DNA from: Planctomycetota bacterium
GTDB lineage: Bacteria > Planctomycetota > Planctomycetia > Pirellulales > Pirellulaceae
Assembly (NCBI GenBank): GCA_026692865.1
Contig: JAPLNI010000058.1
Span: forward strand, 248,001-312,000
Reading direction: 5' to 3'
DNA length: 64,000 bases
The notes under the pieces: model-generated
The model's input: only the letters and a program-made list of their open reading frames with translations
Told to the model about the DNA's origin: nothing
Databases searched by the model: none
Position numbers and translations under genes: made by a program
Shown here: positions 29,401 to 35,455 of the stretch, in pieces
Layout: each line of letters starts with the position of its first letter
Numbering within the stretch: the first letter of the stretch is position 1

Positions 29401-29854
29401 CCGTAAACATCGTAAGGTCCGAGGACAATTCACGATGCAAAGATGAAAGGAGAGAAGCAAGTTCGATCCAAGGCTGCGTCGATCTAGATGAAGGGACCTC
29501 TACCAAAAGCGGTTCAAGGACCTTGGATGATGTACTTCGAAGAACTTTAGTCCACGCGAGCACCTGCTCGATATCGCCAGCGAAGGGAAACTTTGCTTCG
29601 TAAAGCTTTTCGGGTAGCTCGCCAATCGTCAAAATCTCAGGGGGACGCAGAACCATGGATTCCTTGGACGCTCGTTCCGCTAGGAGCTCCGAAAGTCGAC
29701 GGCCCGCAAGCGAACTGGGTAGGACGCAGATAACCTCGTTCAAGTCCCAGAGGTCGTTGGCCTGATAACGAGTTGCCAGGTAATCAACCGTGCTATGAAG
29801 GATCGCTCGATGCCAACCAAGCCAAACACGATTATCGGGTTCTGATTTTTTCAA
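23423..29854 (-). CDS. Single-chain AddB-AddA helicase-nuclease fusion
   Basis: A 2143-residue ORF carrying both halves of an AddAB-type double-strand-break resection enzyme. Residues about 1-1000 are AddB-like: an inactive helicase-like region without a Walker A site, then a PD-(D/E)XK nuclease (FEAYLQCPYRFYL near 705, GRIDRIDYHPELK and IWDYKTGDK near 857, QLPIY). A Ser/Thr/Pro-rich linker of about 60 residues follows. The rest is an AddA/UvrD helicase with Walker A ASAGSGKTF (about 1062), LLLDEFQDT (about 1415), VGDVKQAIYGWRGG, VMTIHQSKGLEFD (about 1755) and FYVALTRARQALYLY, then a second nuclease with GTIDRLVVG and IVDYKTD (about 2080). The AddB cysteine cluster looks incomplete. The two halves are normally separate genes. 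An 81-bp palindromic repeat lies in frame at residues 292-318. Confidence 0.93.
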   Translation of the reverse strand: MKKSEPDNRVWLGWHRAILHSTVDYLATRYQANDLWDLNEVICVLPSSLAGRRLSELLAERASKESMVLRPPEILTIGELPEKLYEAKFPFAGDIEQVLAWTKVLRSTSSKVLEPLLVEVPSSRSTQPWIELASLLSSLHRELSSDLTMFTEVAKKLEQDNSSEAARWNVLAKLQRAYLDELSKSKRWDVQTARMFAIEHQEPIAKHDIIVIGAVDLNEAQRAFLKAVVDRVTILVGAPKSWSNEFDRFGALISTLWQDVPVDFQEGQLICRATADEAADEVVKQLALLTNPEPMALARGVDIATACTVAPQASAYGSVKMTSSLTLADLPQQYTAQEITIGVPDTSLISILTERLHRYGVAGRNGGGVKATETSPIRLLEGIVDYIEEGTYEAFSALIRLPLAHVILEKSSLVPRDFIQQIDSYYQATLVQSIKITQWPEARGLDAIRQTIAAVDTWLRPLRLPPIPLNEWTGPLRTVFNEVFIDAKANLDTPEGDSLVDATKFASAAIETLGDLPEAFIVDATLREAIAWILRQLDKKTVPPMVDPNSIEMIGWLDLTLDDAPVLLLTGIHDGTVPESVNADAFLPNRIRTELGLMDNDRRYARDCYAMQVLLHTREHLRVITNHASATGEPQTPSRLLLAVDAHELANRILQLIEPEAPNSQIQIRSEPQPRAIQSDLPIPAPIDNAGATIERMSPSDFEAYLQCPYRFYLSRVLRLSPIDDRKMELEANDFGNLIHDTLSGLVDSPVANSTDAEAIQSWLLKRIDEVVQTKYGESLPPAIIVQVEQARQRLSAFAPQQAAQVADGWRTLVTEVAINSEHGASIDVDGKAMPLIGRIDRIDYHPELKQLAIWDYKTGDKAKKPKQAHYGDKAGWKNLQLPIYRHLIKVLDLKEHNVAPDALTKNIVLGYINIPKSASECKFEIASFEDDLLRAADEEAKTVIRQIRENAFWPPRYDNVNPWDEYVAICQNDVARRWSEASESMVLAGSLSSENVALPVAHSDASGTETPDTNSATVSSNRRFANVKKPSPDAGPRKPGLVLNNTSGKTNPDWFQATMIEASAGSGKTFSLAIRMIRLLFAKQSPEGILATTFTRKAAGEILERVLKMLAKAIVNKGDLETLRDKLRPMIIDETSCIFHLSELCDNLHRLRVSTLDGFYQTLARSFALELQLPPGWKLADEFQEAKIRELAVTRMFENQNRGELRSLVSQLSRGEARRSVRSEIHQTIDTGYLLYRTSPAEAWTNFPIPASPDEKAVTIALHAAKTVAMPGTKMNDARDKTLRLFEQSQWEEVVASTLVRGVRTDGKYSRQVIPAALIGSLDLLFQYSLSREFSSRLGQTQAAQQLLANFHLQFEEVKRTYRMVTFADISIRLADWFNSRFEKETKREVISKNSEKTLKQIDYRLDSPIKHLLLDEFQDTAPAQWDILRPFAEAVTMPRGNQTTSFFCVGDVKQAIYGWRGGVAELFKVVQNHLKSVKGDTLAVSYRSSPIVIDFVNYTFTHLLDHPNLGSGQAASEIWSQAFPPHDTTRSSMPGFVQIKNINQKQTDGRSVGEEEVEIDADEDIVDCVTDIATLNRSAPEFEIGVLVRANHELGPLINLLREQGIDASQEGGNPLTDSAAVEVLLSLIQLADHPGDRLAQFHLANSPLAIPLFGKRPAVDVADSKLTLDRIAAERVAKSVRKRIDDFGYGRTIAYYVDELLPALAQRDQLRADQLIQRAYHYDSMATLRGRDFIDFVRKDKVSLNRPAKVRVMTIHQSKGLEFDAVFLPGLHKAFRQNDTGFVTRQASPTEPPKSIIRYMNSTLQEHLNKEWREAFEQKAIRGFSEALCTFYVALTRARQALYLYARPSAKPVQTWGSLLNSIFVEESKRNAAGEVVYQCGDEAWFATAVKTAAEEALVDRSLASSKEPVQFLTVRLPDYREGFTVRQRRSLKPSAAHEARVISLKNVFAKNESVGAIIGTLVHRWFEEISWLDDFHWDRTKMRGLALQTLTPQQMPLVNVDELLDQMEKHLQLGSVRQGLFRDRYKDWTTKDGSPLTLQVSNERRLLELIDNSLLRGTIDRLVVGYDQRQIVRAEIVDYKTDALIPKLSTDAWVKDRVDHHAEQLRLYRRVLARQFKIADQKIGLTLILLSGDRLTEFS
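28900..28980. repeat. Palindromic repeat inserted in frame in the AddB-like coding region
   Basis: Left arm 28900-28926 and right arm 28954-28980 are inverted repeats matching at 24 of 27 positions, sharing CTGAGCC, GGCGCTAGCC and GGGGTG blocks. The element is 81 bp, exactly 27 codons, and encodes the PMALARGVDIATACTVAPQA part of the protein. Related arms occur between genes at 517, 41858, 45719-45795 and 55242-55302. Confidence 0.85.
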
Positions 29855-30198
29855 AGTTTCTCGCTCATTCCAAATAGGAGCCGCAACGCGTTAGAGACTT
29901 TCCGGCTTAGCAATTCCGTTAGTTCGTACTCGTACTCAATGAAATGGTACTCGTTCTCATACTCGAATCGATAACAATCCAATCGAGCACGAGTACCGGC
30001 TTACGCTTGAGTACGAGTACGAAATCGCAGAAACACGCGATTTCTAAGCTGGAAAGTCTCGTTAGCATATGGTTTCCGTAAAAAAGCCTTTTAGTTACAT
30101 AAGGCCACCATTATCCCAAGACGCGTGACACGTTTGGTCAATCAATACCGAAAAAATTTCGGAAGCTTTTCGATTACGCGACTGCTTACTCGACTGGC
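29855..30198. other. Intergenic region dominated by nested palindromes
   Basis: 344 bp between the pgl stop and the AddB-AddA start. Positions 29894-30060 form a nested palindrome (listed separately). A further small hairpin GCCTT/AAGGC lies near 30090-30105. The promoter of the fusion gene should be here. The 74-codon ORF at 30095-30319 overlaps pgl and looks spurious. Confidence 0.6.
29894..30060. repeat. Long nested inverted repeat with TACTCG/CGAGTA units
   Basis: Outer arms GAGACTTTCCGGCTTAG (29894-29910) and CTAAGCTGGAAAGTCTC (30044-30060) pair with one mismatch. Inner arms TTCGTACTCGTACTCAA (29923-29939) and TTGAGTACGAGTACGAA (30007-30023) are a perfect 17-bp inverted repeat. Between the inner and outer right arms GAAATCGC/GCGATTTC (30021-30028, 30037-30044) forms its own 8-bp hairpin. 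Further GGTACTCG/CGAGTACC pairs occur in the centre. Confidence 0.85.
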
Positions 30199-30936
30199 TT
30201 ACTCGATATTGGATGCAGCTTCGTCCATGAACCACCACAGATCGCCGATGGGGCGAATCAATTGTGCGGGGTAAAGAGTGGCATTTCGTTCTGAGGAATG
30301 AATTTTCCCCAGTGCCCACTGCTTGCTTTCACCGCATATGAGAAACGCTGTATTCCGAGAAGAATTCAGGATCGGAGCGGTCAAGCTGATCCGAGTTGTG
30401 TTGAGTTTTGGGACTTCATTTTCGATTGCCCAGCGGTTAGTTACTTTAAGGGCAGCTGTTTCGGGAAAAAGTGATGCTGTATGAGCGTCATCACCGAGCC
30501 CCAACAACACGATATCAAAAATAAAAGGACTTGATCCAGCAATTGATCTCATGGTTCTTTCGTAGTTTGTAGCCGCTTCGTATGGAGTGTTTCCGTCCGT
30601 CGGGATTGCGTGGACTACCGGCTTCTCGCCAACGATTCGGTCGAGCAATGCTTCGCGGACCATTCGATAGTTACTGTCAGGATGATCGCTTGGAACATTG
30701 CGTTCATCACCCCAAAAAAGATGGACTCGGCTCCAATCGATAAGCCCCTCGGGAAGTTCTGCGAGTAACTGATAAAGCCGCTTTGGGGTCGATCCCCCGG
30801 ACAATGCAACAAGGCATCGATCGTGTTGAAGAATCGACATGATGGCGATCGACACAAACCAATTCCGAGCAGCGAGAGCAACTTGTTCAGGAGTATTTTG
30901 AATAATACTGTGCGAGTGAGTTGACAACTTTTGCAT
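30199..30936 (-). CDS. pgl: 6-phosphogluconolactonase
   Basis: 245 residues of the SugarP isomerase-like fold. It hydrolyses 6-phosphogluconolactone in the oxidative pentose phosphate pathway. Diagnostic motifs are ALSGGSTPKRLYQLLAELP, VHLFWGDERNVPSDHPDSNY and VLLGLGDDAHTASLFPETAA. Length is normal. It starts 15 bp after the glycerate kinase stop, so the two carbon-metabolism genes are probably one transcript. Confidence 0.95.
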   Translation of the reverse strand: MQKLSTHSHSIIQNTPEQVALAARNWFVSIAIMSILQHDRCLVALSGGSTPKRLYQLLAELPEGLIDWSRVHLFWGDERNVPSDHPDSNYRMVREALLDRIVGEKPVVHAIPTDGNTPYEAATNYERTMRSIAGSSPFIFDIVLLGLGDDAHTASLFPETAALKVTNRWAIENEVPKLNTTRISLTAPILNSSRNTAFLICGESKQWALGKIHSSERNATLYPAQLIRPIGDLWWFMDEAASNIE

Positions 30937-30951
30937 GAAAGCGAATTTCCG

Positions 30952-32409
30952 TTAATGTGTTTTATCGTAAATAGCAACACGAAGGTCACATACGTTCGTG
31001 TGGGTTGGTCCGGTGATTAAAAGCGAATCGGTGTTTTTAAAAAATGGATACGCATCGCATCGATTCAAATGATCTTGGGGAGAAAGCTGCTGCGATTGAT
31101 AGCTCGCCACCGTTTTTGCATCACACCAAGCACCGGCGGCGTCGGTCGGTCCGTCTTCTCCGTCAGTACCACCGGATAGCAACGTCATACGCGCCCAGTC
31201 AGATGATGACGCGCCTAGTTTTTGGAGCTCGGTCAATGCTGCGAGTGTCAGTTGCTGGTTGCGACCTCCCCGGCCTCGGTGATTCTCGTCGGGAAGTGTC
31301 ACCGTTGGCTCACCACCGGAGATGATGCATGAGATGTTTGGCTGATTCTTCAGTCCGATACATTGTCGAGCCAGTCTGCGTCCGACATCCTCAGCCGCGC
31401 CCTCGCTTTGTCGAGCGGATTCCATCCAGTAAGCGTATCCGCGCCTGACAGCTTCGACACCGGCAGCATCAACCGCGGTTGCATTATTCGCGAGCATGAT
31501 GTGAACAAGTTCGCACTCATTATCACGCTCTTTTTTGGTGAAACGCTTTGTAAGCCAACTTTGCGATCGGGACGAACTATCATCTGAGGCAAGCCTGGTG
31601 AGAGTTTGATAGACGGCTCGGGGAAATTGATTTTGGTTTTTGTCATACTTCAAAAGTATGTCGAGGATCTCGGAAATGTTTGGTGGGTTATTGATCCAAG
31701 TTGGTCCCGAACCGATTGTGGCTAGTGAGTCACCCAACACATCGGAGATTACAAGCGTGATCAGACGACCCGCGCGACAGCGATTGGCAAGTCCACCTGC
31801 TTTTACTGTACTTAAGCCGCGCCGAACCGCATTGAGCTCCTCGATGGCTGCTCCATGTTGGCTTAGTAAACGTGTTGTTTGGACTTTCTCCGCGAGCGTC
31901 GTTCCTTCGATCGGAGAAGTCAGCAACGCACTGGCACCACCGGAGAGTAGAAAGATAACCGTATCGTTTGGGCGAGCTGATTCGCATAAGTCGATAATCT
32001 TCTTTGTGCCACGAACGGCTAACTCAGTCGGTTCGTTTACGCCTGCAGGTCTTGCGGCAAGCACATTAATGCGGTTTGCTCTGCTGTCATAAGCCAGATC
32101 GCTTTCGCTTAAGGTTGTAGTTCCTTCGGGAACATTGACGTGTCCAATAACAGAAAGCTGGGAGTCGAGACCTCGTAGCGATGCCGACAATCCTTTCAAC
32201 ATTCCGAAGGTCGCCTTGCCCGCTCCGACAACGATTATTCGCCCGCTTGGATGAAGTTTCCAACGATGCATTTCGCCCAAATCGTCGATCTGAAGCTGGT
32301 TTCCTTCAAAAATTAATCGTTCACGAACCAATCGGTCAGCTTGCACTGCGTAAACGCCCGCCTGAAAAATCCCGATCGCATCTTCAGTAGTTTTTTGAAG
32401 TTGGTTCAT
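30952..32409 (-). CDS. Glycerate 2-kinase (MOFRL family)
   Basis: 485 residues with the DUF4147/MOFRL architecture of class-II glycerate kinases, which phosphorylate D-glycerate to 2-phosphoglycerate. Markers are IIVVGAGKATFGMLKGL, FLLSGGASALLTSP, the catalytic-region HGAAIEELNAVRRGLSTVKA and GGLANRC, and C-terminal GGEPTVTLPDENHRGRGGRN, then LLSGGTDGEDGPTDAAGAW. It is the first gene of the pair with pgl and is read divergently from pgsA across a 96-bp promoter gap. A role in returning glycerate from uronate or sugar acid breakdown is plausible. Confidence 0.93.
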   Translation of the reverse strand: MNQLQKTTEDAIGIFQAGVYAVQADRLVRERLIFEGNQLQIDDLGEMHRWKLHPSGRIIVVGAGKATFGMLKGLSASLRGLDSQLSVIGHVNVPEGTTTLSESDLAYDSRANRINVLAARPAGVNEPTELAVRGTKKIIDLCESARPNDTVIFLLSGGASALLTSPIEGTTLAEKVQTTRLLSQHGAAIEELNAVRRGLSTVKAGGLANRCRAGRLITLVISDVLGDSLATIGSGPTWINNPPNISEILDILLKYDKNQNQFPRAVYQTLTRLASDDSSSRSQSWLTKRFTKKERDNECELVHIMLANNATAVDAAGVEAVRRGYAYWMESARQSEGAAEDVGRRLARQCIGLKNQPNISCIISGGEPTVTLPDENHRGRGGRNQQLTLAALTELQKLGASSSDWARMTLLSGGTDGEDGPTDAAGAWCDAKTVASYQSQQLSPQDHLNRCDAYPFFKNTDSLLITGPTHTNVCDLRVAIYDKTH

Positions 32410-32505
32410 GAAGGATGAGCGACGTCTACTACTCTCGGGAGATATGGATACGATCTAACGAATTGAACACCGAAACACCTTTTTCGCCAAGCACTCGCAA
32501 TCATC

Positions 32506-33085
32506 ATGTCGCTTCGTTCGCTCACTCAACCTAGTGATTATAATTGGAATGTACCAAATGGTTTGTCGCTGGTTCGGTTGGTTTTAGCGATCGCGGTCGG
32601 GGTTCTGATTGAATTGCAACTTTTTCTACCGGCCCTCATTTGCTTCATTATCGCTGCATCGACTGATTTTATTGACGGTTGGTGGGCAAGACGATTCAAG
32701 CAGATAACGAAGCTTGGTCGAATCTTGGATCCGTTTGTAGACAAGACAATTATTGGAGCGGCGATGATTGCGTTGGTGGGAGTTCCTGGAAGCGGATTCG
32801 CTGCGTGGATTGTAACCTTAGTCATTTCCCGCGAGTTGCTAGTGACAAGTCTTCGCGGAATGATTGAGGGTTCAGGCGGAGATTTTTCGGCAAAGCAGCT
32901 TGGTAAATGGAAGATGGTCGCAAAATGTGCAGCAATTATCGCTTCTTTACTAAATCGTGCTGAGTCTCATTAACGCAGTAATTTTGACGTTGCTTTCGGG
33001 ATGGGAGTACGTCGTGCTTGCATCGCGGAGTCTCTCGCAAAAATCGATTCCAATAGCAGATACCGGCAAAGACACATCGGCGTAA
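32506..33085 (+). pseudogene. pgsA: CDP-diacylglycerol-glycerol-3-phosphate phosphatidyltransferase with a 3' frameshift
   Basis: The first frame (32506-32973, 155 codons) encodes an integral membrane CDP-alcohol phosphatidyltransferase with the complete DG-x2-AR-x8-G-x3-D-x3-D catalytic motif (DGWWARRFKQITKLGRILDP, then FVDK). It would make phosphatidylglycerol phosphate. The end ASLLNRAESH is not family-like. A +1 frame, open from 32954 to a stop at 33083-33085, encodes INAVILTLLSGWEYVVLAS, the expected last membrane helix. Joining the frames near 32953 gives about 192 residues, the usual length. One extra base in TTACTAAATC would explain it. As PgsA is generally essential, a sequence error or a functional truncated protein should both be considered. 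Confidence 0.88.
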
Positions 33086-33157
33086 TCCTTACAACCCACA
33101 CGATCTATCTACTCGGAATAGTGGGGTGCTTAAATTTTATCAGAATCAAAATTGTCG

Positions 33158-33883
33158 TTACCGATCTGGCGGTACTTCTAAAGCTTCTTCCATGATCGCT
33201 CGAAAGACTTGGGAAACGCTTTTGTCCATGCTGCCTTTGACTGTTTTTGCTTCATCATTCAATGAAGTGATGCGTCTAGAACATTCTTGCAGTTCCTTGG
33301 TTGATGGGTTTTCTCTGAGGCTTAAACGCCCAGTTTTTACCTCTTGCTGAGCGACTGATTGTGTTGCGAACTGGAGTTGTTCCATCGACAGGCGGCCATT
33401 TTGCACAGTGCGAAGTAACCGATCTGTTTCGAGTCCAAAATCTTCCTTCTCTTTAGAAGATAACTCTGAATTCTGGTTCACTGCAGCAATGATTTGCTCG
33501 ACGACACCCCACTGAAAAATAGGGGCTCCACTCAGTCGAAAATTTAGTCGAGACAATTGACGTTCGTTTAATCGCTCGGCGTCCATATCTGCGACAAGCT
33601 CATTTAATCGTTCGATGATTTGAGCTTTGTCTATTGGAGCAAGCGTAGAAATCTCAACCCATGGAATGAGTTGCGAGCGAAGCGCGGCTGACGCCCGCTC
33701 GGCTTGATTGCCGCTTATGTACCAGGCGGTTGCGATGAGAGCGACGCTGCCAAAAGCACATGCGGCCAGGAAGAAAAATGCACAAGCTGGCCCAAGGGAT
33801 GGCTCACCTTCGTCCTCTTTGCGTATGTCACTATTCTGAGAATCATTCTCTTGCGAGACTGCGTTGCCTGTAGCTTGAACCAT
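33158..33883 (-). CDS. Uncharacterised single-pass membrane protein
   Basis: 241 residues. An acidic N-terminal tail (about 1-30) is followed by one hydrophobic segment (ACAFFFLAACAFGSVALIATAWYI, in part) and a mostly helical, charged domain rich in Glu, Arg and Leu that probably forms coiled coils (for example LNELVADMDAERLNERQLSR). I recognise no family. It starts 23 bp upstream of the greA stop on the same strand and is likely transcribed after greA. It converges on pgsA. Confidence 0.7.
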   Translation of the reverse strand: MVQATGNAVSQENDSQNSDIRKEDEGEPSLGPACAFFFLAACAFGSVALIATAWYISGNQAERASAALRSQLIPWVEISTLAPIDKAQIIERLNELVADMDAERLNERQLSRLNFRLSGAPIFQWGVVEQIIAAVNQNSELSSKEKEDFGLETDRLLRTVQNGRLSMEQLQFATQSVAQQEVKTGRLSLRENPSTKELQECSRRITSLNDEAKTVKGSMDKSVSQVFRAIMEEALEVPPDR

Positions 33884-33906
33884 ATGCGAAGAACCTAAGT
33901 GTTTAA

Positions 33907-34380
33907 CTAGTAAGCGATTTCAAGGATTTCATATTTCAGCGTGCCGCGGGGAACTTGGATTTCGACTTTGGAGCCAATCTTGCTTCCAAGTAACGCCGAG
34001 CCAATCGGACTGGTCGTGAGAATCTTACCCGACTCGTAGTCTTCGTCGCCTGAGCCAACCAGTGTGTATTCCTCTTCGTCGCCGTAATCGAGATCGCGGA
34101 CTTTCACCGTTGCACCGAACGCAACTTCGTCTTTGGGAATGGTGGATGGGTCGACGATTAATGCGTTCGAAAGCTTGCTCTTAAGGGCATTAATCTTGGC
34201 CTGCATCAAACCTTGGTTCTCGCGTTGCGCATGATACTCGGCGTTTTCCTTCAGGTCCCCTTCAGCACGAGCCTCCGCAATTTTCTCAGCGATCAGCGGC
34301 ATCTCAACGTTTTCTAGATGTTCCATTTCCGCTTTAATACGGCTGTAGCCCTCTCGGGTCATCGGTACGTACTGGCTCAT
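33907..34380 (-). CDS. greA: Transcription elongation factor GreA
   Basis: 157 residues from the ATG at 34380 ([20 protein letters not shown]). The frame is open to 34428, but the extra 16 residues are not family-like. GreA stimulates RNA cleavage by stalled RNA polymerase. The N-terminal coiled coil carries the acidic tip region [20 protein letters not shown], and the C-terminal FKBP-like domain has [20 protein letters not shown], then [19 protein letters not shown]. All are intact. It is divergent from the TPR-like gene at 34701. Confidence 0.97.
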   Translation of the reverse strand: MSQYVPMTREGYSRIKAEMEHLENVEMPLIAEKIAEARAEGDLKENAEYHAQRENQGLMQAKINALKSKLSNALIVDPSTIPKDEVAFGATVKVRDLDYGDEEEYTLVGSGDEDYESGKILTTSPIGSALLGSKIGSKVEIQVPRGTLKYEILEIAY

Positions 34381-34700
34381 AGCTCGGATTCTTTCGCAAC
34401 AATAAAAAATGCGAGTCTCTCCAACCACTCGGTCGGCGAACCCGCATTACCAAACTTCAACGCCGAATTATACCCGTACTTGCTCCAGAATGGCAACTCC
34501 TGCTCTCATCGAACCCACCGCTCGCAGAAATGGCCCAGCGTATTCGGAATATTCGAAAAACTCGAGTGAGAATCGCCCTATCGAAAATGATAAATCATTG
34601 CGATTGCCCCCTGGTCGAACTATGATTCAGGTGCGATCGATTTGACGATCATGACACGAATAGCCTCTCCGGGCCAAAATTTACAGGGAAAATACTTACT

Positions 34701-35423
34701 ATGAATCGCTGGGTTCAAACCGTTCTTTGCCTTCTGACAGTTGCAACACTAACTTCTCTCTGTCCAGCTCAGGATGTCCTCGACGAACTTTACGGTTCTG
34801 GGGTTCATGCTTTTTTCGCAGGAAATAAAGCTTCTGCAACTGAACAATTTAATCAAGCTATCGCCGCTGGAAGCCAAGATCCACGCGTATTCTTTTTCCG
34901 CGGTCTCACGGAAGTTTCGACCGCAGGTGCCGGAAGTTCTGCTGCTCAAGCCGACTTCGAACAAGCAGCTCAACTTGAAGTGCTTGGTCGACGCGGTGGT
35001 GATGTATCCAAAGCCCTGCAACGCATTCAAGGTCCAGCCCGAATGGAAATCGAACGGGCACGAACACTCGCTCGTTTGAACTCCAAGAGTAAGCAATTTG
35101 AATTGATGCGACAACGTTACGAAGCAGCAGCCTCTTCGGGAGTAGCACCATCGACACCTGCCACGATCAACGACGCACTTGCTCCTGGGCCAAACCCAAC
35201 AGACCCATTTGCTGGCGACGGCAAACTGTCGAAGGGAACTCCTGAGGACATGCCCGCTAATGCTGACGCGGGTACAGAAAAGACTGCCCCGGCTGTTGAT
35301 CCCTTTGGCGATGATGCTCCAGCAACACCAGCCGCTCCAGCCGCCGACGATCCGTTTGGTGCACCAGCGACACCAGCACCGGCCGCTGAAACCGACGCAG
35401 GGTCAAATCCTTTCGGGTTCTAG
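34701..35423 (+). CDS. Secreted TPR-like protein with DPF-rich C-terminus
   Basis: 240 residues. A signal peptide (NRWVQTVLCLLTVATLTSLC, cleaved near PAQ) is followed by helical TPR-like repeats (GVHAFFAGNKASATEQFNQA, VFFFRGL). A low-complexity Pro/Ala tail contains repeated DPF-type motifs: TDPFAGDG, VDPFGDDAP, DDPFGAPA, SNPFGF. I know no function. It is followed 32 bp later by the M14 peptidase, also secreted, suggesting a shared transcript. DPF repeats may be protein-interaction sites; this is inference. Confidence 0.8.
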   Translation: MNRWVQTVLCLLTVATLTSLCPAQDVLDELYGSGVHAFFAGNKASATEQFNQAIAAGSQDPRVFFFRGLTEVSTAGAGSSAAQADFEQAAQLEVLGRRGGDVSKALQRIQGPARMEIERARTLARLNSKSKQFELMRQRYEAAASSGVAPSTPATINDALAPGPNPTDPFAGDGKLSKGTPEDMPANADAGTEKTAPAVDPFGDDAPATPAAPAADDPFGAPATPAPAAETDAGSNPFGF

Positions 35424-35455
35424 CCCCAAACTTGAAGACAGGAACAGCGACGACT

